From positions 1 through 10,016 of the forward strand of contig JAOZNO010000080.1 in NCBI GenBank assembly GCA_029933755.1: DNA of 10,016 nucleotides, read 5' to 3'. Numbering within the stretch: position 1 is the stretch's first letter; each line of letters opens with the position of its first letter. The position numbers and the translations under genes are program-made. Under the pieces are notes generated by a model, which had not been told where the DNA came from, ran no database searches, and saw only the letters and a list, made by a program, of their open reading frames with translations. This stretch comes from Bacteroidales bacterium (GTDB lineage Bacteria; Bacteroidota; Bacteroidia; Bacteroidales; NBLH01). This document shows positions 6,716 through 10,016 of this stretch, in pieces.

Positions 6716-6752
6716 ATGTACTGCTTTAATATTTAATTTAAAAACATTAATT

Positions 6753-7175
6753 ATGAAAAAAACTTTATTATTAATTGCTACAGTTGTTATTGCTATGAAT
6801 TTTGCATATTCTCAAGCTGCAAAGCAGTTAAACTTTGGTTTAATAGGAGCTAGTTTTGAGATACCTTTAGGTAGTGCAATAACAGTTGGTCCTGCTGCAT
6901 TTACAAATTTCGATTTAAACCATTTAACGGTTGGTGCAAAAGCAAACTATTATTTTGATAAACTATTTGGTTTGCCAGATGCATGGGATGTGTATGGAGG
7001 TGCAAATATTGGTTTTGGTATTGCAATGAATGATAATCAAGATAGCGATTTAGATTTAGGCCTTCAAATAGGAGGTCGCTGGTTTTGGTCAGAAAAATGG
7101 GGTGTGTACGTTGAAGTTGGAGGAGGAAAACTTGGAGGTGCAGCTTATGGTATTGGTCTTACAATGAAGCTCTAA
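6753..7175 (+). CDS. Small outer-membrane beta-barrel protein
   Basis: This 140-residue protein has a signal peptide (MKKTLLLIATVVIAMNFAYS, cleavage near residue 20). It is rich in alternating hydrophobic/polar strands separated by glycines: LNHLTVGAKANYYF, WDVYGGANIGFGIAMND, LDLGLQIGGRWFWSEKWGVYVEVGGG and AAYGIGLTMKL. The pattern is that of small porin-like beta-barrels common in Bacteroidota, with a loop of acidic residues (NDNQDSDLD) after the GIAM strand. The ATG at 6753 was chosen because it begins the signal peptide. A TTG 108 bp upstream is in frame, but using it would make the intercistronic hairpin coding. The gene probably shares a transcript with the Spy-like gene through the hairpin at 6678. 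Function is unknown; it may have a structural or permeability role. Confidence 0.8.
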   Translation: MKKTLLLIATVVIAMNFAYSQAAKQLNFGLIGASFEIPLGSAITVGPAAFTNFDLNHLTVGAKANYYFDKLFGLPDAWDVYGGANIGFGIAMNDNQDSDLDLGLQIGGRWFWSEKWGVYVEVGGGKLGGAAYGIGLTMKL

Positions 7176-7184
7176 AATGAAACT

Positions 7185-7205
7185 CCTCGCAGCAAGCTGA
7201 CGAGG
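7185..7205. repeat. REP-like hairpin, AA loop (copy 1)
   Basis: CCTCG-CAGC-AA-GCTG-(A)-CGAGG forms a 9-bp stem with one bulged A and a two-base AA apex, 10 bp after the OMP gene stop. Together with the hairpin at 7235-7248 it shows the same plan of GC-rich arms around CAAG, as expected of an intergenic palindromic repeat family. Confidence 0.5.
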
Positions 7206-7234
7206 TATTTCAGTCGAATATTGATATTTATTAG

Positions 7235-7252
7235 CGCATCAAGATGCGGGGA
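7235..7252. repeat. REP-like hairpin, AA loop (copy 2, partial)
   Basis: CGCATC-AA-GATGCG is a perfect 6-bp stem with the same AA apex as the hairpin at 7185. The right side continues as GGGAAT while the left side does not pair, as if the left arm had decayed. Confidence 0.45.
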
Positions 7253-7274
7253 ATAAAACCAATGAGATTTACTT

Positions 7275-7314
7275 TGACTTCGCTCAGTAACCACGCTCGG
7301 GATCAGTTCGACTT
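7275..7314. repeat. Intergenic repeat resembling Bacteroidota GACTTCGCTCAG elements
   Basis: The GC-rich block reads TGACTTCGCTCAG ... CGCTCGGGATCAG ... TTCGACTT, with imperfect internal symmetry (TGACTTCGCTCAG against the complement of the far end). Its composition differs from the AT-rich surroundings. Similar CGCTCAG-containing strings are familiar as intergenic repeats in this phylum, but only one copy is in the window, so multiplicity is not shown here. Confidence 0.35.
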
Positions 7315-7332
7315 AATAATTGAAAAATATAT

Positions 7333-7360
7333 AAAGGTGCTATTATTAGCACCTTTTTTT
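7333..7360 (+). terminator. Strong intrinsic terminator downstream of the OMP gene
   Basis: AAAGGTGCTA (7333-7342) pairs perfectly with TAGCACCTTT (7347-7356) around a 4-nt loop, and the T-tract runs to 7360. This is the probable 3' end of the Spy-like/OMP transcript, placing the REP-like hairpins at 7185-7314 inside its 3' untranslated region. Confidence 0.9.
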
Positions 7361-7391
7361 GTTTGAACTAGAAAGTTCGAATTTAAAGCTT

Positions 7392-7413
7392 GCCCCGTAT
7401 TTTTATCGGGGGC
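7392..7413. repeat. GCCCCG/CGGGGC palindrome, second copy in the window
   Basis: GCCCCG (7392-7397) pairs with CGGGGGC (7407-7413, one extra G) around an AT-only spacer. The hairpin at 6037-6057 has the same plan, GCCCCGTA then an A-rich spacer then CGGGGC, so the two look like members of one short palindromic family. It is immediately followed by another small stem, TGTGAT (7415-7420) with ATCACA (7429-7434). Confidence 0.5.
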
Positions 7414-7436
7414 GTGTGATAAATATAAATCACAGA

Positions 7437-7597
7437 ATACTAGTGTTAAGTCAAGCATATCCTTTTCGGGTAACATATTAACTTTTAAGCGGATGAAAAC
7501 CGCTAAAAAGTACGCTGAAGCCAAGCTTTTAGCGATTAGAATCGCTTAAAGGTTAAGTCTATTACTCAAACTTTGATACTTGACTTGACACTAGTGT
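7437..7597. repeat. Large nested palindrome with 17-bp terminal inverted repeats
   Basis: The outer arms ACTAGTGTTAAGTCAAG (7439-7455) and CTTGACTTGACACTAGT (7579-7595) pair at 17 positions with one T-G. The middle arms TTAACTTTTAAGCG (7478-7491) and CGCTTAAAGGTTAA (7543-7556) pair at 14 positions, also with one T-G. Inside are three competing smaller stems: AGCGG/CCGCT (7488-7492/7500-7504), CGCTAAAA/TTTTAGCG (7501-7508/7527-7534) and AGCGAT/ATCGCT (7531-7536/7541-7546). No credible protein is encoded and no clear target-site duplication is seen. It could be a MITE-like element, a composite REP, or a structured RNA; the symmetry itself is certain. Confidence 0.6.
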
Positions 7598-7634
7598 ATT
7601 TGAGGATTTAGATTTTGAGCAACAACACAGAAGT

Positions 7635-7665
7635 CAGACTTTATACAAGCTCTAATTAGAGTCTG
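7635..7665. repeat. Short hairpin between the two large palindromes
   Basis: CAGACTTTA (7635-7643) pairs with TAGAGTCTG (7657-7665) with one T-G pair. The loop side contains the perfect 12-bp palindrome CTCTAATTAGAG (7650-7661), which competes with the stem. Confidence 0.45.
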
Positions 7666-7676
7666 TCTTTAAAGTA

Positions 7677-7801
7677 AGTGTTTGATTCATAATGTTCAAG
7701 TTCGAGGCTTGCGAAGTGCTAAATAACAATAAGTTTACTTTTGTAAATGTTTGTTTTCAGCACAAGTGTAACGAAGAAATTGGACATTCTGGACAAACAC
7801 T
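7677..7801. repeat. Second large imperfect hairpin element, 125 nt
   Basis: A nearly continuous series of stems nests around one apex: AGTGTTTG/CAAACACT (7677-7684/7794-7801), AATGTTCAA/TTGGACATT (7691-7699/7780-7788, one T-G), TTCG/CGAA (7701-7704/7772-7775), GTGCT/AGCAC (7716-7720/7759-7763), AACAA/TTGTT (7725-7729/7751-7755) and TTTAC/GTAAA (7734-7738/7743-7747) with a TTTT loop. It ends 12 bp before the AI-2E stop codon on the opposite strand, so that gene's transcript would carry the complementary hairpin in its 3' end. No T-tract follows in either direction, so it is not an ordinary terminator. Confidence 0.6.
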
Positions 7802-7813
7802 AATTAGCAATTA

Positions 7814-8884
7814 TTAAGCAGTCATTTCCTTTTCTTCATCCAGAATAATTTGAGCCTCAGTATGTGTTCCCAATATAATAGCTATCCATTTTGTTTTTTG
7901 ATTTTGCTCAAGCATAATTTTAATGGCCATAGTAAGCGGAACAGAAAGGAACATACCTATGCTACCAAGCATAAATCCCCAGAAAATAAGTGAAAGAAAT
8001 ACCACAAAAGTTGATAAACCAAGACCTTTACCCATTATTTTAGGTTCAATAACACTACCCACCAAAACATTAGCTACCAAAAAAACACCGGTAGTCCATA
8101 TTACACCACCAAAACCCAGTTGAACTAAGGTAAATAAAATAGCCGGCACTGCAGCTAGAATTGAACCAATATTAGGAATATAATTAAGTAAAAATGCGAT
8201 TAATGCCCAAATAATAGCATAATCTACACCAATAATAGCAAGACTTATCCAAATTATTGCACCGGTTAAAAGACTGGTCATCGTTTTAATTGATAAATAA
8301 TGGCGAATACTGTTACCAATAGTATTAAGAAATTCCAAAGAAGTACCGGAACCTTTTACAATTGCTTTGGCTTTAACCGAAAAACTGTCCAATTCCATCA
8401 GCAAAAAAAGTACAAGAAAGAAAATGGTAAATGCATTGCCCATAAAACCACCCAATTGCCCTAAGAATCCTGCCGTTATTCTCATGACCTTTGAAGGATC
8501 AAACATCTTTTTCATTTCATCCGCTGAAATCTTTACTCCTTTATCTTCAGCAAATTGAAAAACTGTTTCCCCCATTTCCTGAAGATTTTGCTCATATTTT
8601 GGGGCATCTTCTGAAAAAGAAGATAAAGATGTTCCTATAAGTTGACCAAATCCCAAAAAGACAACAATTATTCCAACAAAAACAATGATAATTGCAAGTC
8701 CTTGCGGCACTTTCTTTTTTTGAAGCCAAACAATGGGTTGGGCACAGATAATACTAACAAAAAAAGCCATTAATAATTGAGTTATCATTGACTGTGCATA
8801 CATTACGCCAGCAATAATTATTATAAAAGCAGCAATATTAAGTGCTACCAGGTTTTGTTTGTTATGTAAATTATTATTTTCCAT
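7814..8884 (-). CDS. AI-2E family transporter (PerM/TqsA-like membrane protein)
   Basis: This 356-residue inner-membrane protein has the layout of the AI-2E transporter family (PF01594): two hydrophobic hairpins at about 13-50 and 60-85, a soluble periplasm- or cytoplasm-facing stretch (about 90-140) with SEDAPKYEQNLQEMGE, then several membrane segments. Family hallmarks are present: NYIPNIGSILAAVPA (234-248), EPKIMGKGLGLS (280-291) and WGFMLGSIGMFLSVPL (302-317). Length fits the family (about 340-370). Members include exporters of the quorum signal AI-2 and Na+/H+ antiporters, so the substrate cannot be assigned. The ATG at 8884 (MENNN) was preferred over an in-frame ATG 17 codons upstream, which would overlap the predicted -7 element and adds an unusual N-terminus. 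It is divergent from the sigma-54 activator gene. Confidence 0.92.
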   Translation of the reverse strand: MENNNLHNKQNLVALNIAAFIIIIAGVMYAQSMITQLLMAFFVSIICAQPIVWLQKKKVPQGLAIIIVFVGIIVVFLGFGQLIGTSLSSFSEDAPKYEQNLQEMGETVFQFAEDKGVKISADEMKKMFDPSKVMRITAGFLGQLGGFMGNAFTIFFLVLFLLMELDSFSVKAKAIVKGSGTSLEFLNTIGNSIRHYLSIKTMTSLLTGAIIWISLAIIGVDYAIIWALIAFLLNYIPNIGSILAAVPAILFTLVQLGFGGVIWTTGVFLVANVLVGSVIEPKIMGKGLGLSTFVVFLSLIFWGFMLGSIGMFLSVPLTMAIKIMLEQNQKTKWIAIILGTHTEAQIILDEEKEMTA

Positions 8885-8902
8885 GAAATATTGTTTTTTT
8901 GC

Positions 8903-8910
8903 CAAATTTA
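8903..8910 (-). promoter_or_regulatory. -7 element for the AI-2E family gene
   Basis: On the minus strand this reads TAAATTTG, a perfect TAnnTTTG. It lies 18 bp before the ATG at 8884, giving a leader of only about a dozen bases. The nearest -33-like TTTG (complement of 8925-8928) is 14 bp away, shorter than usual. Confidence 0.5.
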
Positions 8911-8965
8911 AAATTATTTCCCAACAAATTTGCATTTATGAATGAGCTTGTTAAAAAATATAACT

Positions 8966-8973
8966 TATTTTTG
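8966..8973 (+). promoter_or_regulatory. -7 element for the sigma-54 activator gene
   Basis: TATTTTTG matches TAnnTTTG and lies 22 bp before the ATG at 8996. TTG at 8948-8950 is 15 bp upstream, a short spacing. With the element at 8903-8910 it forms a compact divergent promoter pair. Confidence 0.5.
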
Positions 8974-8995
8974 TACTAATTGATTTATACTATTT

Positions 8996-10016
8996 ATGTC
9001 CAAAACAAATAAAGATAAAATAAAAAACATTTTTTCAGCCAACACCATTTTGCAAGGCATGCCCGAACTTGCCTATGTTTTTGACAAAGAAGGCAAAATG
9101 CTAATGTGGAATAAGAATGTTGAGTTAGTTTTAGGCTATTCAAAGGATGAATTATATCATAAGCTTGTTTCGGACTTTCAAGATGAACCTGACCGTAAAA
9201 GGGCACTTGAAGTATTCATGAGGGTTTTTACAACTGGTAAGGAACAAACGGTTGAGTACAATATGCTTACAAAATCAGGTGACAAATTCCCAGTTATTGG
9301 CTCTGGCAGCCTGGCTAGGATTAACGGTAAAGAGTATCTGGTTGGTATAGCTATAAATATCAGCGAATTAAAGAATACTCAAAAAAAACTAAAGGAGCAA
9401 ATAAAAGAAATAAACCATTTAAAAACTCAATTAGAGGCTGAAAATATATACCTTAAAGAAGAAATTAAGAGTGATCATAGCTTTAATGAAATTATTGGTA
9501 AAAGTGAAGCATTGATGCATTCGCTTTATCGTGTGGAACAGGTTGCCCCAATAAATACAACGGTTTTACTAGAAGGTGAAACCGGAACAGGAAAAGAATT
9601 ATTTGCACGGGCAATATACAAGCTAAGTAAAAGGAGCAATAAACCGTTTGTTAGTATTAATTGTGCAGCATTACCTTCAGGTTTAATTGAAAGTGAGTTA
9701 TTTGGCCACGAAAAAGGGGCATTTACCAGTGCTGTTCAAAAACAAATAGGAAGATTTGAACTGGCAAATGGTGGTACAATTTTTCTTGATGAAATTAGCG
9801 AACTGCCCATAGAATTACAATCAAAGATTTTACGCGTACTACAGGAAGGTGAATTTGAGCGACTTGGTAGCCCAAAAACTATAAAAATTGATGTTCGTGT
9901 TATTGCTGCCACAAATAAGAACCTGGAAGAACAGATTGAACAAAAATTATTCAGAAAAGACTTATACTACCGACTCAATGTATTTCCTATAACCATCGCA
10001 CCTCTTCGTGACCGAA
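8996..10016 (+). CDS. PAS-domain sigma-54-dependent transcriptional activator (partial)
   Basis: The frame is open from the ATG at 8996 to the right edge, 340 codons. Residues about 15-125 form a PAS sensor domain (MPELAYVFDKEGKMLMWNKN, then LGYSKDEL and LVGIAINISELK). Residues about 125-160 are a charged coiled coil. The AAA+ sigma-54-interaction domain follows, with Walker A GETGTGKE (194-201), the loop-1 motif GAFTSA (241-246) where GAFTGA is canonical, Walker B TIFLDEI (261-267) and the arginine-finger region FRKDLYYRLNVFP (319-331). The C-terminal end of the AAA+ domain and the expected helix-turn-helix lie outside the window. There is no receiver domain, so activation is probably by a small ligand or redox cue on the PAS domain, not phosphorylation. 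No sigma-54 (-24/-12) promoter was recognised in the window, so its targets are unknown. Confidence 0.92.
   Translation, partial: MSKTNKDKIKNIFSANTILQGMPELAYVFDKEGKMLMWNKNVELVLGYSKDELYHKLVSDFQDEPDRKRALEVFMRVFTTGKEQTVEYNMLTKSGDKFPVIGSGSLARINGKEYLVGIAINISELKNTQKKLKEQIKEINHLKTQLEAENIYLKEEIKSDHSFNEIIGKSEALMHSLYRVEQVAPINTTVLLEGETGTGKELFARAIYKLSKRSNKPFVSINCAALPSGLIESELFGHEKGAFTSAVQKQIGRFELANGGTIFLDEISELPIELQSKILRVLQEGEFERLGSPKTIKIDVRVIAATNKNLEEQIEQKLFRKDLYYRLNVFPITIAPLRDR

Noticed and set aside
6645..6752. TTG-initiated 36-residue extension of the small OMP
   Set aside because: The extension would translate the intercistronic hairpin and displace a canonical signal peptide that begins at 6753.
7415..7434. 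TGTGA ... TCACA as a CRP-type operator
   Set aside because: The half-sites are 10 bp apart, whereas CRP sites need 6. There is no adjacent promoter and the element is one of many small stems in this region.
7303..7524. 73-codon minus-strand open frame in the gene-free region
   Set aside because: It runs across the strong terminator, the GCCCCG palindrome and half of the large nested palindrome, has no promoter or signal features and a composition unlike the neighbouring proteins. It is best explained as chance.
7437..7597. Complete insertion sequence
   Set aside because: The element is only about 160 bp, encodes no transposase and shows no convincing target-site duplication. At most it is a non-autonomous element.

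Overview
The window looks like chromosomal DNA of a member of the Bacteroidota, probably free-living. The evidence is the AT-rich composition, several promoters of the TTG/TTTG ... TAnnTTTG type used by the housekeeping sigma factor of this phylum, weak A-rich ribosome-binding regions instead of Shine-Dalgarno sites, and the gene families present: a TonB-dependent receptor with a carboxypeptidase-D-like domain, DUF4249 and DUF4136 lipoproteins, and a LytS-type kinase. No tRNA, rRNA, CRISPR array, phage gene or transposase was seen. All names rest on reading motifs by eye, not on database searches.

Layout. 1-217 (-) is the 5' end of a LytS/YehU-type sensor kinase running off the left edge. A 255-bp divergent spacer with a 14-bp direct repeat at 21-bp periodicity separates it from 473-1345 (+), a lipoprotein with a Gly/Met-rich tail, which ends in a hairpin terminator. 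Next comes an apparent two-gene outer-membrane operon: 1616-4291, a TonB-dependent receptor with an STN domain, and 4294-5148, a DUF4249 lipoprotein 2 bp downstream. The receptor's promoter is bracketed by a 15-bp inverted repeat. 5207-5818 is a DUF4136 lipoprotein with its own -7 element, followed by a terminator. After a roughly 200-nt structured leader comes 6173-6637, a helical periplasmic Spy/CpxP-like protein, then an intergenic hairpin and 6753-7175, a small outer-membrane beta-barrel protein.

7176-7813 is a 638-bp gene-free stretch packed with palindromes: REP-like hairpins with an AA loop, a strong terminator, a GCCCCG/CGGGGC hairpin, and two large nested inverted-repeat elements of about 157 and 125 nt. 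This is the part least explained by known features. Beyond it, 7814-8884 (-) is an AI-2E/PerM-family membrane protein, transcribed divergently from 8996-10016 (+), a PAS-AAA+ sigma-54 activator cut by the right edge.

Functionally the window is dominated by cell-envelope genes: seven of nine products should be exported to, or embedded in, the inner membrane, periplasm or outer membrane, and an eighth, the partial kinase, is a membrane sensor. The receptor/DUF4249 pair is probably an outer-membrane uptake or binding complex for an unknown ligand. The clearest candidates for something undescribed are non-coding: the nested palindromes at 7437-7801, the duplicated hairpin modules in the leader of the 6173 gene, the inverted repeat around the receptor promoter, and the 21-bp-spaced direct repeat next to the kinase gene.
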